From JBIOHP01 sp044449065 (GTDB lineage: Bacteria; Bacteroidota; Ignavibacteria; UBA10030; SZUA-254): a stretch of 64,000 nt of DNA. Location: contig JBIOHP010000018.1 of assembly GCA_044449065.1 (NCBI GenBank), positions 1-64,000 on the forward strand. Direction: 5' to 3'. Under the pieces are notes generated by a model. That model worked only from the letters and a program-made list of their open reading frames with translations. It was not told where the DNA came from and did no database searches. Position numbers and translations under genes: made by a program. Shown one piece after another: positions 52,381-61,655 of the stretch (positions are counted from its first letter, which is position 1; each line of letters begins with the position of its first letter).

Positions 52381-52752
52381 TTGCCAACAATAAATCAGTT
52401 GATAAGATTAAATAGAGAACAGGTTACCTTTAAAAGTAAAGCGCCTGCTCTTCAAGGATCACCTCAAAAGAGAGGTGTATGTACCAGAGTTTACACCACG
52501 ACGCCTAAGAAACCTAATTCGGCGTTGAGGAAAGTTGCTCGTGTTCGATTGACCAATAGTATGGAGGTTACGGCCTATATTCCCGGTGAAGGGCATAATT
52601 TGCAGGAACACTCTATAGTATTGATCAGAGGCGGCAGGGTGAAAGATCTTCCGGGCGTCCGATATCATATTATCCGCGGCGCACTTGATACCGCGGGAGT
52701 CACCGACCGTAAACAAGGCAGATCAAAATACGGCGCAAAAAAGCCAAAATAA
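52381..52752 (+). CDS. rpsL: Ribosomal protein uS12
   Basis: 123 residues from a TTG start at 52381 with GGAG upstream. Decoding-centre segments TTTPKKPNSALRKVARVRL and GGRVKDLPGVRYHIIRG are intact; the lysines altered in streptomycin resistance are wild-type, and the methylthio-aspartate site (KDLPG) is present. Confidence 0.98.
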   Translation: MPTINQLIRLNREQVTFKSKAPALQGSPQKRGVCTRVYTTTPKKPNSALRKVARVRLTNSMEVTAYIPGEGHNLQEHSIVLIRGGRVKDLPGVRYHIIRGALDTAGVTDRKQGRSKYGAKKPK

Positions 52753-52776
52753 GTATAGCGATAGCACAAGAACGAT

Positions 52777-53244
52777 ATGAGAAAGAAAACAGCAGCAAAA
52801 CGAATTATTTTACCCGATCCGAAATTCGATGATCTCCTCGTTGCGAAGTTCATCAATAGCGTACTGAAGAAAGGGAAAAAACACACTGCCCGGCGCATTG
52901 TCTATGATGCGATTGAGCTTGCCGAACAACGAAGCAAATCCAATGGATTAGAACTCTTCCGTAAGGCGCTCAATAATGTGAAACCGTTGCTTGAAATTCG
53001 GGCACGACGTGTTGGCGGCGCGACATATCAAATCCCGACCGAGGTGCGTCCGGAAAGAAGTCTCGCATTAGCGATTCGCTGGATTATTGCCTACGCCTCC
53101 GAGCGTAAAGATAAATCCATGTCGTCAAAATTAGCCGCTGAATTTGTTGCCGCCTCAAATAATGAAGGCAACGCGATTAAGAAGAAAGAAGATACACATA
53201 AGATGGCGGAAGCCAATAAAGCATTTGCTCATTTTAAATTTTAA
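52777..53244 (+). CDS. rpsG: Ribosomal protein uS7
   Basis: 155 residues, usual length (MRKKTAAKRIILPDPKFDD, VEIRARRVGGATYQ-type segment LEIRARRVGGATYQIPTEV). Initiator of 30S head assembly and operon repressor in E. coli. Encoded 24 bases after rpsL. Confidence 0.97.
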   Translation: MRKKTAAKRIILPDPKFDDLLVAKFINSVLKKGKKHTARRIVYDAIELAEQRSKSNGLELFRKALNNVKPLLEIRARRVGGATYQIPTEVRPERSLALAIRWIIAYASERKDKSMSSKLAAEFVAASNNEGNAIKKKEDTHKMAEANKAFAHFKF

Positions 53245-53309
53245 ATGATGGGTGATTGAACCGACTCTATGATTACGAATTAGCATACTTGATAAACAAA
53301 GAAGATTAA

Positions 53310-55412
53310 ATGGCAAGAGCATATCCACTAGAACGAACACGTAACATCGGCATCATGGCTCACATTGACGCCGGAAAAACGACTACGACAGAACGCATTC
53401 TGTTTTATACCGGTGTGTTACACCGGATGGGAGAGGTGCACGATGGCGCCGCAACCATGGACTGGATGGAACAAGAGAAAGAACGCGGCATCACGATCAC
53501 AAGCGCTGCGACTACATGTTTTTGGAACAATAACAGAATTAATATCATTGATACACCGGGACATGTCGATTTCACGGCTGAAGTGGAGCGATCCTTGCGC
53601 GTCCTTGACGGCGCCGTAGCGCTCTTCTGCTCCGTCGGCGGCGTTGAACCACAATCAGAAACCGTTTGGCGGCAAGCCGATAAATACGGCGTTCCACGTC
53701 TCGCGTTTGTCAATAAAATGGACCGCGTCGGGGCAGACTTTTTTAACGTAATAAAGATGATGAAGGGCCGCCTAAGCGCGAATGCCGTCCCGATTCAGCT
53801 TCCGGTTGGCGAAGGCGAACTATTCACCGGTATCATCGACCTCATTACCATGAAGGCGAAGATATTCCACGATGAAGCGAAAGGGACAACGTGGGAAGAC
53901 ATTGAAATTCCCAAAGGTCTCCAGGCCGTCGCCTCAGAATATAGAACGAAAATGCTTGAAGCTGTTTCCGATGAAGACGACACGCTGCTTGCAAAATATC
54001 TTGATGGAAAAGAAATATCACCTGAAGAAATCAAAACCGTGCTCCGTAGAGCGTGTTTAAAGGTTTCGATTATCCCGGTTTTATGCGGTTCCTCTTTTAA
54101 GAATAAAGGCGTTCAGAGTTTACTTGATGCAGTCGTCGATTATCTTCCATCACCGATGGATGTTGCTAACGGGATTATTTCCGGTCATCATCCTAATATG
54201 CGCGACCATATCGACCGGAAGGTTGATGACAAAGAGAAATTTACCGCTCTTGCGTTTAAAATCATGAGCGATCCGTATGTCGGAAAACTAACATTTTTTA
54301 GAGTTTATACCGGAACCTTGAAAGCTGGTTCGTATATTTATAACGCCATATCGGATAAGAATGAACGGATTGGACGTATACTCCGGATGCACGCAAATCA
54401 CCGCGAAGATATTGAAGAAGCCATGTCCGGAGATATCGCCGCTGCCGTTGGTCTGAAACACACTAAAACCGGCGATACGCTATGCGATGAAGACGATCCC
54501 ATCATCCTTGAGAAGATGGTATTCCCCGAACCGGTGATATCAATTGCTATCGAACCGAAAACCAAAGCTGATCAGGAAAAAATGGGTGAATCTTTGGCTC
54601 GTCTTGCAGATGAGGACCCCACATTCCGCGTCACCACCAACGAAGAAACGGGTCAAACGATCATCAGCGGAATGGGAGAATTGCACCTCGAGATTATTAT
54701 CGACAGGATGAAGAGAGAATTTCGCGTTGAGGCAAATGTCGGGAAACCGCAAGTCGCGTATAAAGAAACGATCCGCAAGAAAGTTGAAGCCGAAGGGAAG
54801 TTCATCCGTCAGTCCGGCGGTAAAGGGCAATTTGGTCATGTGTGGATTGAAGTTGAACCTAATGAAAAAGGCAAAGGGTACGAATTCGAAAACGCTATTG
54901 TCGGCGGTTCAATACCAAAAGAATATATTAACCCTGTTTCGGCAGGAATTCAGGAAGCAATGAGAAACGGCGTTCTCGCGGGCTATCCGGTTGAGGATAT
55001 TAAAGTAAAACTCTTCGACGGATCGTTCCATGAAGTCGATTCCTCCGAAATGGCGTTCAAGATAGCAGGGTCGATTGCGTTCAAAGAAGCTGCGAGAAAA
55101 GCGAATCCTGTCATCCTCGAACCGATCGTGGAAGTTGAAGTTGTCACTCCCGAAGAGTACATGGGCGATGTCATAGGCGATTTGAACTCGCGCCGGGGCA
55201 AGATCGAAGGTCTATCGCCTCGAAAAGACGCGCAAGTAATTCGCGCAAGGGTGCCGCTTTCTGAGATGTTCGGTTATGCGACGCAGATGCGTTCCATGAC
55301 CCAGGGAAGGGCAATTTACACAATGCAATTTTCGCATTACGATGAAGTACCGAGCAGCATATCGGATCAGATTATTGAAAAAGTTAAGGGCAAAGAATCA
55401 GTCCCTGCATAA
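53310..55412 (+). CDS. fusA: Elongation factor G
   Basis: 700 residues, full-length translocase GTPase. G1 AHIDAGKTTTTER, switch I/G2 EKERGITITSAATT, G3 DTPGHVDF, G4 NKMDR, and domain IV loop SGGKGQFGHVWIEVEP; domain V has PEEYMGDVIGDLNSRRG. AAGAAGA precedes the ATG. Second-last gene of the str operon; no second fusA is seen. Confidence 0.98.
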   Translation: MARAYPLERTRNIGIMAHIDAGKTTTTERILFYTGVLHRMGEVHDGAATMDWMEQEKERGITITSAATTCFWNNNRINIIDTPGHVDFTAEVERSLRVLDGAVALFCSVGGVEPQSETVWRQADKYGVPRLAFVNKMDRVGADFFNVIKMMKGRLSANAVPIQLPVGEGELFTGIIDLITMKAKIFHDEAKGTTWEDIEIPKGLQAVASEYRTKMLEAVSDEDDTLLAKYLDGKEISPEEIKTVLRRACLKVSIIPVLCGSSFKNKGVQSLLDAVVDYLPSPMDVANGIISGHHPNMRDHIDRKVDDKEKFTALAFKIMSDPYVGKLTFFRVYTGTLKAGSYIYNAISDKNERIGRILRMHANHREDIEEAMSGDIAAAVGLKHTKTGDTLCDEDDPIILEKMVFPEPVISIAIEPKTKADQEKMGESLARLADEDPTFRVTTNEETGQTIISGMGELHLEIIIDRMKREFRVEANVGKPQVAYKETIRKKVEAEGKFIRQSGGKGQFGHVWIEVEPNEKGKGYEFENAIVGGSIPKEYINPVSAGIQEAMRNGVLAGYPVEDIKVKLFDGSFHEVDSSEMAFKIAGSIAFKEAARKANPVILEPIVEVEVVTPEEYMGDVIGDLNSRRGKIEGLSPRKDAQVIRARVPLSEMFGYATQMRSMTQGRAIYTMQFSHYDEVPSSISDQIIEKVKGKESVPA

Positions 55413-55464
55413 TAGAAATTGAAAAAAAATCATCAGCTACCTTAATTAGAAAGGAGACCGAATA

Positions 55465-56676
55465 ATGGCAAAAGAAAAATTTAACAGAGATAAACCCCAC
55501 GTCAACATTGGGACGATTGGTCATATCGACCACGGCAAGACGACTCTTACCGCAGCTATCACTATGGTGCTGGCAAAGAAAGGTCTCGCCACAATTCGCA
55601 CATTCGACAGCATCGATAATGCACCCGAGGAACGCGAACGCGGAATCACCATTGCAGTGGCGCACGTCGAGTACCAAACGGATAAACGCCACTACGCACA
55701 CGTCGACTGTCCCGGTCACGCCGATTATATCAAGAACATGATCACCGGCGCCGCGCAGATGGACGGAGCGATACTCGTTGTCGCAGCGAATGACGGTCCC
55801 ATGCCGCAAACCCGCGAGCACATACTTCTTGCCCGCCAGGTCGGCGTACCGCGCATTGTGGTTTTCCTGAATAAGGTAGACATGGTTGATGATCCTGAAT
55901 TGATTGAATTGGTCGAAATGGAATTACGCGACCTGCTGAAGAAATATGAATTCCCGGGCGATGAAATTCCCATAGTCCGCGGCAGCGCATTGAAAGCTAT
56001 GGAACGCTGCGTCGCAGCAGATTCCAAGATCGACGATCCGGCATTCAAACCCATCCTCGAACTGATGGACGCCGTTGATAGTTATATTCCGCTACCCAAA
56101 CGCGATGTGGACAAACCATTCCTCATGCCTATCGAAGACGTGTTTTCGATTACGGGACGCGGAACGGTCGGTACCGGTCGTGTGGAACGCGGCAAGGCAA
56201 AGGTTGGCGATGAAGTTGAAGTCATCGGTCTTGGCGCACATAAGAAAACAGTTATCACGGGCGCAGAAATGTTCCGGAAAGAACTCGATGAAGTGTTCGC
56301 AGGCGATAACGCCGGCGTGCTTCTCAGAGGCGTTGAAAAGAACGAACTGGAACGCGGAATGGTTGTCGCCAAACCCGGCTCAATCACTCCGCATACGAAA
56401 TTCACAGCGCAGGTATACGTATTGAAGAAAGAAGAAGGCGGACGCCATACTCCATTCTTCAACGGATACCGCCCGCAATTCTATTTTCGAACAACCGATG
56501 TCACGGGCGTAGCAACATTACCCGGCGGCACGGAGATGGTGATGCCCGGAGATAACGTCGATAATTTAAATATCGAACTCATTGCCCCGATCGCTATGGA
56601 AGAGGGATTGCGATTTGCTATTCGCGAAGGCGGTCATACCGTCGGCGCAGGTGTTGTTACAAAAATTATCGCATAA
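55465..56676 (+). CDS. tuf: Elongation factor Tu
   Basis: 403 residues. G1 GHIDHGKTTL (Ile where E. coli has Val), switch I RERGITIAVAHVEY, G3 DCPGHADYIKNMI, G4 NKVD, and domain II TGRGTVGTGRVERG. A strong AAAGGAGA site precedes the ATG. This is the only tuf in the window; the tRNA cluster that carries tufB in E. coli lacks one here. Confidence 0.98.
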   Translation: MAKEKFNRDKPHVNIGTIGHIDHGKTTLTAAITMVLAKKGLATIRTFDSIDNAPEERERGITIAVAHVEYQTDKRHYAHVDCPGHADYIKNMITGAAQMDGAILVVAANDGPMPQTREHILLARQVGVPRIVVFLNKVDMVDDPELIELVEMELRDLLKKYEFPGDEIPIVRGSALKAMERCVAADSKIDDPAFKPILELMDAVDSYIPLPKRDVDKPFLMPIEDVFSITGRGTVGTGRVERGKAKVGDEVEVIGLGAHKKTVITGAEMFRKELDEVFAGDNAGVLLRGVEKNELERGMVVAKPGSITPHTKFTAQVYVLKKEEGGRHTPFFNGYRPQFYFRTTDVTGVATLPGGTEMVMPGDNVDNLNIELIAPIAMEEGLRFAIREGGHTVGAGVVTKIIA

Positions 56677-56706
56677 TAACAACGTTATTGAGACAGGAAC
56701 AGAACT

Positions 56707-57015
56707 GTGGCTGGACAAAAGATACGCATTAAGCTAAAATCGTACGATCATAATCTGATCGATAAATCGGCAGAAAAGATCATTAAGACAGTGAAAGCAA
56801 CCGGTGCTATAGTTTCTGGACCAATTCCATTGCCTACGAGACGCACGCTTTATACCGTGCTGCGCTCGCCAAATGTTGATAAAAAGTCGCGCGAACAATT
56901 TGAAATGCGCGCCCATAAGCGCCTCATCGATATTCTCAATTCGTCTAACAAGACGGTTGATTCGTTGATGAAACTTGAGCTTCCTGCTGGCGTCGATGTG
57001 GAAATTAAAGTCTAA
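56707..57015 (+). CDS. rpsJ: Ribosomal protein uS10 (NusE)
   Basis: 102 residues from a GTG at 56707 with AGGAAC upstream (AGQKIRIKLKSYDHNLIDKS, PLPTRRTLYTVLRSPNVDKK). It doubles as NusE, partner of NusG. It lies 30 bases after tuf, so the str and S10 clusters are joined. Confidence 0.97.
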   Translation: MAGQKIRIKLKSYDHNLIDKSAEKIIKTVKATGAIVSGPIPLPTRRTLYTVLRSPNVDKKSREQFEMRAHKRLIDILNSSNKTVDSLMKLELPAGVDVEIKV

Positions 57016-57051
57016 GTAAGAGATAGTTCCCTAACTACATAACAATTTTTA

Positions 57052-57099
57052 TGCGTCACGGTCGTACTGTTTGCTGCGGCAAACGGTACGACACACGCA
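57052..57099 (+). promoter_or_regulatory. Stable hairpin in the rplC leader
   Basis: A 14-pair stem (57061-57074 with 57079-57092, arm GTCGTACTGTTTGC) is capped by TGCG. An outer helix TGCGT/ACGCA (57052-57056, 57095-57099) flanks it. There is no T-run, so it is not a simple terminator. It lies in the 105-base rpsJ-rplC gap, the longest in the S10 cluster, and ends about 20 bases before the rplC start. It could be a feedback control or processing site. Confidence 0.6.
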
Positions 57100-57120
57100 T
57101 ATGTATTCAAAGAAAGCACA

Positions 57121-57750
57121 ATGTCAGGTATACTCGGTAAAAAAATCGGTATGACAAGCGTCTTTGATGACAGGGGTGAAGTCATCCCCTGCACCGTCAT
57201 CGAAGCCGGACCTTGTTTTGTCACGCAAATCAAAACGAAGAACAAAGACGGCTACGAAGCCGTTCAGCTCGGTTTCGGTGTGGAAAAAGAACGATTGGTC
57301 AATAAGCCGATGAAAGCGCATTTTGCCAAAGCGGGTGTGAAAGCAATGCACTGGCTTCGGGAATTTAAAGGGTTTGCAGTCGAGAACTTCAAGCTCGGTG
57401 ACGAAATCAAAGTGGATACCATTTTCACGCAGGGTGATACGGTGTCCATCGCCGGAACTTCTAAGGGTCGCGGTTTCCAAGGCGTCGTAAAACGGCATCA
57501 TTTTGGCGGCGGCTTCAGAACGCACGGTCAGAGCGATCGCGAACGCGCTCCCGGCTCGATCGGCTCAAGCTCATACCCATCTCGTGTATTCAAGGGTATG
57601 CGGATGGCGGGTAGAATGGGCGGCGAACGTGTTACGGTGAAAAATCTCCGCGTCGTGCGGGTGATACCCGAATCGAATTTGCTCTTAATCAGAGGATCTA
57701 TTCCGGGCTATAATAATAGCTACGTCGAGATCCACAAGCAACTTATTTAA
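57121..57750 (+). CDS. rplC: Ribosomal protein uL3
   Basis: 209 residues (GILGKKIGMTSVFDDRGEVI, TSKGRGFQGVVKRHHFGGG, FKGMRMAGRMGGERVTVKNL). The glutamine that is methylated in E. coli L3 is replaced in the GSIGSSSYP loop. GAAAG is a weak ribosome site; the hairpin at 57052 lies just upstream. Confidence 0.97.
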   Translation: MSGILGKKIGMTSVFDDRGEVIPCTVIEAGPCFVTQIKTKNKDGYEAVQLGFGVEKERLVNKPMKAHFAKAGVKAMHWLREFKGFAVENFKLGDEIKVDTIFTQGDTVSIAGTSKGRGFQGVVKRHHFGGGFRTHGQSDRERAPGSIGSSSYPSRVFKGMRMAGRMGGERVTVKNLRVVRVIPESNLLLIRGSIPGYNNSYVEIHKQLI

Positions 57751-57764
57751 TTTTATTAATTCGT

Positions 57765-58394
57765 ATGGAACTGGAAGTTTATAAAAAAGACGGAACGCAG
57801 AGCGGTGAAAAGATCGCTCTCACGCCTGATATTTTCGAGATCAAGCCGAACGATCACATGATGTACCAGGCAGTTCGCGTGTATCTTGCGAACCAGAGAC
57901 AGGGGACGCATAAAACCAAAACGATGGGCGAAGTGAGCGGCAGCGGTAAAAAATTATGGAAGCAGAAACATACCGGCCGAGCGCGTATCGGTTCCGTTCG
58001 GTCGCCATTATGGAAAGGCGGCGGTACGATTTTCGGTCCGATTCCCCGTGATTATTCCATGCAAATGCCCAAAACCATGAAACAGCTTGCACGGAAATCG
58101 GCGCTCAGCCATAAAGCTGCCGATGGGAATATTAAAATTGTCGAAGACTTTTCATTTGAAGCGCCAAAAACGAAAGAGATGGCTTCAGTATTGAAAGCTC
58201 TCTCATTGAGCGATAAAAAAGTCGTTATGCTGACGCCAAATACAAATCCGACGTTATACAAAGCAGGCCGAAATATTGCCCGGTTTAAAGTTATGGAAGC
58301 TCATAAAGCTTCTACGTATGAACTTCTGGATAATGAAGTGCTTCTTATCCAGAAAAGCGCCATCGATGCGCTGGTAAAATCTTTTCATCAATAG
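57765..58394 (+). CDS. rplD: Ribosomal protein uL4
   Basis: 209 residues (LANQRQGTHKTKTMGEVSGS, KKLWKQKHTGRARIGSVRSP, WKGGGTIFGPIPRDYSM). In E. coli L4 represses the S10 operon; whether it does so here is unknown. No ribosome site is visible before the ATG, and the gap to rplC is 14 bases, so translation may be coupled. Confidence 0.97.
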   Translation: MELEVYKKDGTQSGEKIALTPDIFEIKPNDHMMYQAVRVYLANQRQGTHKTKTMGEVSGSGKKLWKQKHTGRARIGSVRSPLWKGGGTIFGPIPRDYSMQMPKTMKQLARKSALSHKAADGNIKIVEDFSFEAPKTKEMASVLKALSLSDKKVVMLTPNTNPTLYKAGRNIARFKVMEAHKASTYELLDNEVLLIQKSAIDALVKSFHQ

Positions 58395-58403
58395 AGAATT
58401 GTT

Positions 58404-58694
58404 ATGATAGGAATTATTTTTCGTCCGATTGTCACCGAGAAAATCACCAAAATGCAGGATAAACAACAATACGCATTTGAAGTGGATCTTGCCGCAAACA
58501 AAATCGATATTGCGAAGGCAGTTGAAAAGAAATTTAAAGTGACAGTGATGGAAGTCCGCACTATGAACTATGCCGGCAAGAGTAAAACGCAAATGACGCG
58601 AAAAGGCAGATTCACCGGAACGACAAGGCATTATAAAAAAGCGATTGTCACGCTGAAAGAAGGCGAAAAAATCGATTACTTTGAAAACGTCTAA
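58404..58694 (+). CDS. rplW: Ribosomal protein uL23
   Basis: 96 residues (IIFRPIVTEKITKMQDKQQY, MNYAGKSKTQMTRKGRFTGT). Sits at the exit tunnel, a docking site for trigger factor and SRP. Nine bases after rplD. Confidence 0.97.
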   Translation: MIGIIFRPIVTEKITKMQDKQQYAFEVDLAANKIDIAKAVEKKFKVTVMEVRTMNYAGKSKTQMTRKGRFTGTTRHYKKAIVTLKEGEKIDYFENV

Positions 58695-58717
58695 CGAAGT
58701 AAACTGAAAGAATACTA

Positions 58718-59545
58718 ATGGGTATTAGAAAATTAAAACCGATGACTCCCGGCACTCGCTGGATGAGTATGCCGACATTTGAGGAGATCACCAAATCGAC
58801 GCCGGAGCGTTCTCTGCTGGAACCGTTAAGCAAAAGCGGCGGGCGGAATACCAATGGACACATAACTTCGCGGCATCGCGGCGGCGGTCATAAACGGTTC
58901 TATCGTCTCGTCGATTTCAAACGCGATAAATTCGGCATTGAAGGCAAAGTTGTCAGCATCGAGTACGATCCGAACCGCACAGCCCGTATAGCCCTTCTCT
59001 TTTATAAAGACGGCGAGAAACGTTACATAATTTCTCCCGAAGGTTTAAAAGTTGGCGAAGTGCTCACGTCAGGGCCCACGGCTGAGTTTAAAGTCGGCAA
59101 TACCATGCCCCTTGCCAATATCCCAGTCGGTACGTTCGTTCATAACGTGGAAATGCGCTCCGGCAAGGGCGGGCAGATGGCGCGCAGCGCGGGAAGTTCC
59201 GTTCAGGTAATGGCAAAAGAAGGCAACTTTGCGCAATTAAAATTGCCATCCGGAGAAGTTCGCAACGTGCCGAGTAATTGTTTCGCAACCGTGGGTGTAG
59301 TCAGCAATGGCGATCATGAGAATCTCAGTCTCGGCAAAGCTGGACGTTCGCGGTGGAGAGGCATTCGACCACAATCACGCGGCGTTGTGCAGAACCCGGT
59401 CGATCACCCGCATGGCGGCGGCGAAGGTAAATCTCCGCAAGGAAATCCTCATCCGGTCTCGCCCTGGGGCTGGCATACGAAGGGTAAGAAAACCCGCCAT
59501 CACAAAAAACAATCGAACAAGTATATCGTTAAACGTAGAAAATAA
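58718..59545 (+). CDS. rplB: Ribosomal protein uL2
   Basis: 275 residues (MGIRKLKPMTPGTRWMSMPT, GRNTNGHITSRHRGGGHKR, VDHPHGGGEGKSP). The conserved His in the HPHGGGEG loop near the peptidyl-transferase centre is present. Usual length. Confidence 0.98.
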   Translation: MGIRKLKPMTPGTRWMSMPTFEEITKSTPERSLLEPLSKSGGRNTNGHITSRHRGGGHKRFYRLVDFKRDKFGIEGKVVSIEYDPNRTARIALLFYKDGEKRYIISPEGLKVGEVLTSGPTAEFKVGNTMPLANIPVGTFVHNVEMRSGKGGQMARSAGSSVQVMAKEGNFAQLKLPSGEVRNVPSNCFATVGVVSNGDHENLSLGKAGRSRWRGIRPQSRGVVQNPVDHPHGGGEGKSPQGNPHPVSPWGWHTKGKKTRHHKKQSNKYIVKRRK

Positions 59546-59562
59546 TAATCATTTAAGATTGT

Positions 59563-59862
59563 ATGAGTCGCTCATTAAAAAAAGGTCCGTATGTTGATGC
59601 AAAACTTCAATTGAAGGTTGATGCAATGAACAAATCCGGACAGAAAAAAATACTAAAAACGTGGTCACGGTCGTCAACGATCACTCCAGAGTTTGTCGGT
59701 CATACATTTGCGGTGCATAACGGAAATAAATTTGTGCCCGTCTATATCCATGAAGGTATGGTGGGACATAAATTAGGCGAGTTTGCGCCAACCCGAATAT
59801 TCCGTGCGCACCCGGGTTTAAAATCCGAGACAACCACCACAACAGCACCGGCAGGAGCGTAA
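59563..59862 (+). CDS. rpsS: Ribosomal protein uS19
   Basis: 99 residues (MSRSLKKGPYVDAKLQLKV, TWSRSSTITPEFVGHTFAVH, VGHKLGEFAPTRIFRAH). The C-terminus is extended by a short Thr/Ala tail (ETTTTTAPAGA). No ribosome site is visible before the ATG. Confidence 0.97.
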   Translation: MSRSLKKGPYVDAKLQLKVDAMNKSGQKKILKTWSRSSTITPEFVGHTFAVHNGNKFVPVYIHEGMVGHKLGEFAPTRIFRAHPGLKSETTTTTAPAGA

Positions 59863-59864
59863 TC

Positions 59865-60305
59865 ATGTTAGAAGCAAAAGCCATTCAACGGTATCTCGGG
59901 TCATCGCCGCGCAAAATGCGTCTCGTGGTCGATTTAATTCGCGGCAGGTCTGTCGATGATGCTCTCTCTATTCTGCATTTTTCACCGAAACATGCCGCAC
60001 GATTAGCTGAAAAGGTTCTGCGATCAGCGGTATCGAATATTCATAATACTGATGCCGGCGCCCGATTGGACGCCTCCGATCTGATTGTGAAAACCGTTTT
60101 TGTCGATGGCGGTCCCACAATGAAGCGTGTACTTCCCGCTCCCATGGGACGAGCCTACCAGATCCGGAAACGATCCAATCATGTGACCATCGTCGTTGCG
60201 CAAAAAGAGAAAAAATTGAAACAAACAGCAAAACAAAAAACCACAGCGGGAAAAGCCGCTGAAGAGCAAACAGAGAAACAAACACCAGTCACCACCGAGG
60301 AATAG
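59865..60305 (+). CDS. rplV: Ribosomal protein uL22 with C-terminal extension
   Basis: 146 residues against about 110 in E. coli. The core is normal (IQRYLGSSPRKMRLVVDLIR, VDGGPTMKRVLPAPMGRAYQ, IRKRSNHVTIVV). The last 35 residues are a Lys/Gln/Glu/Thr-rich tail that should lie outside the tunnel-lining part. It begins two bases after rpsS. Confidence 0.97.
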   Translation: MLEAKAIQRYLGSSPRKMRLVVDLIRGRSVDDALSILHFSPKHAARLAEKVLRSAVSNIHNTDAGARLDASDLIVKTVFVDGGPTMKRVLPAPMGRAYQIRKRSNHVTIVVAQKEKKLKQTAKQKTTAGKAAEEQTEKQTPVTTEE

Positions 60306-60313
60306 GAGATATC

Positions 60314-60952
60314 TTGGGCCAAAAAGTTAATCCGATAGGTTTTCGATTGGGTGCCATCCGGTCATGGGATTCCAATTGGTATGATGAAAAAGATTTTGCA
60401 GGCAAATTACAGGAAGATTTAAAAATCAGAAATTATATTCGGAGCCGGTTGAAGAAAGCGGGTATTTCCCGTATTCTCATCGATCGTACGCCTAAGCGCG
60501 CAGCTATCACCATTCACACTTCCCGTCCGGGTATTGTGATCGGCAGAAGCGGCAAAGAAATTTCTCAGCTCGAAGAAGAGTTGAAAAAATTAACCAATAA
60601 AGAAGTGAAAATCCTGATCCATGAAATCAAACGACCGGAGCTCGATGCATATCTTTTGGCTGAGAATATCGCCTCGCAAATTGAGGGCCGAATTTCGTTT
60701 CGCCGGGCAATGAAAACCGGAATTACCTCCGCTATGAGAATGGGAGCAGAAGGCGTTCGCGTCATGTGCGGCGGCAGGTTGGGCGGAGCGGAAATTGCCC
60801 GTTCAGAACAATATAAAGAAGGGCGAATTCCACTTCACACCATCAGGGCAGATATAGATTATGCCCAGGGAACAGCGATGACGATCTACGGCACCATCGG
60901 TATCAAAGTGTGGATTTGCCGCGGCGAGATATTAGATAAATCATCAAAATAA
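60314..60952 (+). CDS. rpsC: Ribosomal protein uS3
   Basis: 212 residues from a TTG at 60314 with TAGGAG upstream (GQKVNPIGFRLGAIRSWDSN). The KH domain GRSGKEISQLEEELKKL and the C-terminal segment RADIDYAQGTAMTIYGTIGI are intact. It lacks the longer tail of E. coli S3. Confidence 0.97.
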   Translation: MGQKVNPIGFRLGAIRSWDSNWYDEKDFAGKLQEDLKIRNYIRSRLKKAGISRILIDRTPKRAAITIHTSRPGIVIGRSGKEISQLEEELKKLTNKEVKILIHEIKRPELDAYLLAENIASQIEGRISFRRAMKTGITSAMRMGAEGVRVMCGGRLGGAEIARSEQYKEGRIPLHTIRADIDYAQGTAMTIYGTIGIKVWICRGEILDKSSK

Positions 60953-60975
60953 TTCGTAAACGATGAGATTGTAAA

Positions 60976-61398
60976 ATGTTATTACCCAAAAGAGTAAAAT
61001 ACCGTAAAACGCAGCGTGGAAGAATGAAAGGGAAGGCAACCCGCGGGTATACCGTTTCATTCGGCGACTTTGGATTAAAGGCGCTTGAACCGGGATGGAT
61101 CACACAGCGCCAGATCGAAGCATCGCGCGTTGCTTTGACGCGTTTAATGAAGCGTGAAGGAAAAGTTTGGATCCGGATTTTCCCCGATAAGCCCGTCACA
61201 AAAAAACCTGCGGAAACCCGTATGGGAAGCGGAAAAGGCGTACCGGAATTTTGGGTTGCGGTGGTGAAACCCGGCACAATCATGTTTGAACTGAGCGGAA
61301 TTAATCGGGCAACGGCTCGCATTGCGATGGACCTTGCCGCGCATAAACTTCCCATTAAAACCAAGATGGTTGAACGCCCAACCTATGATAAAAATTAA
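60976..61398 (+). CDS. rplP: Ribosomal protein uL16
   Basis: 140 residues (MLLPKRVKYRKTQRGRMKG, ARVALTRLMKREGKVWIRIF-type stretch, PAETRMGSGKGVPEFWVAVV). Binds near the A and P sites. No truncation; 23 bases after rpsC. Confidence 0.97.
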   Translation: MLLPKRVKYRKTQRGRMKGKATRGYTVSFGDFGLKALEPGWITQRQIEASRVALTRLMKREGKVWIRIFPDKPVTKKPAETRMGSGKGVPEFWVAVVKPGTIMFELSGINRATARIAMDLAAHKLPIKTKMVERPTYDKN

Positions 61399-61409
61399 CG
61401 AGGGTTGAG

Positions 61410-61640
61410 ATGAAAATACACGAATTACGCGAATTACCCGATAAGGAATTGACTAACAGATTGCAGGAAGAACAGGAGAATCTGGCTAATTTATTTTTCC
61501 AGAAAGCTACAAGCCAACTGGAAAGTCCGATTAAAATCCGGACCGTCCGCCGGACGATTGCCAGGATGAAAACGATTCTTCGTGCACGTGAAATAAAAAC
61601 AGCGAACGAGACAGCCGCCGTCAAGAAACCGGCGAACTGA
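61410..61640 (+). CDS. rpmC: Ribosomal protein uL29
   Basis: 76 residues (MKIHELRELPDKELTNRLQE, RRTIARMKTILRAREIKT). Two-helix coiled coil next to the tunnel exit. Slightly longer than E. coli (63) owing to an Ala/Lys tail. Confidence 0.95.
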   Translation: MKIHELRELPDKELTNRLQEEQENLANLFFQKATSQLESPIKIRTVRRTIARMKTILRAREIKTANETAAVKKPAN

Positions 61641-61655
61641 TAAGGATACTTTGGA

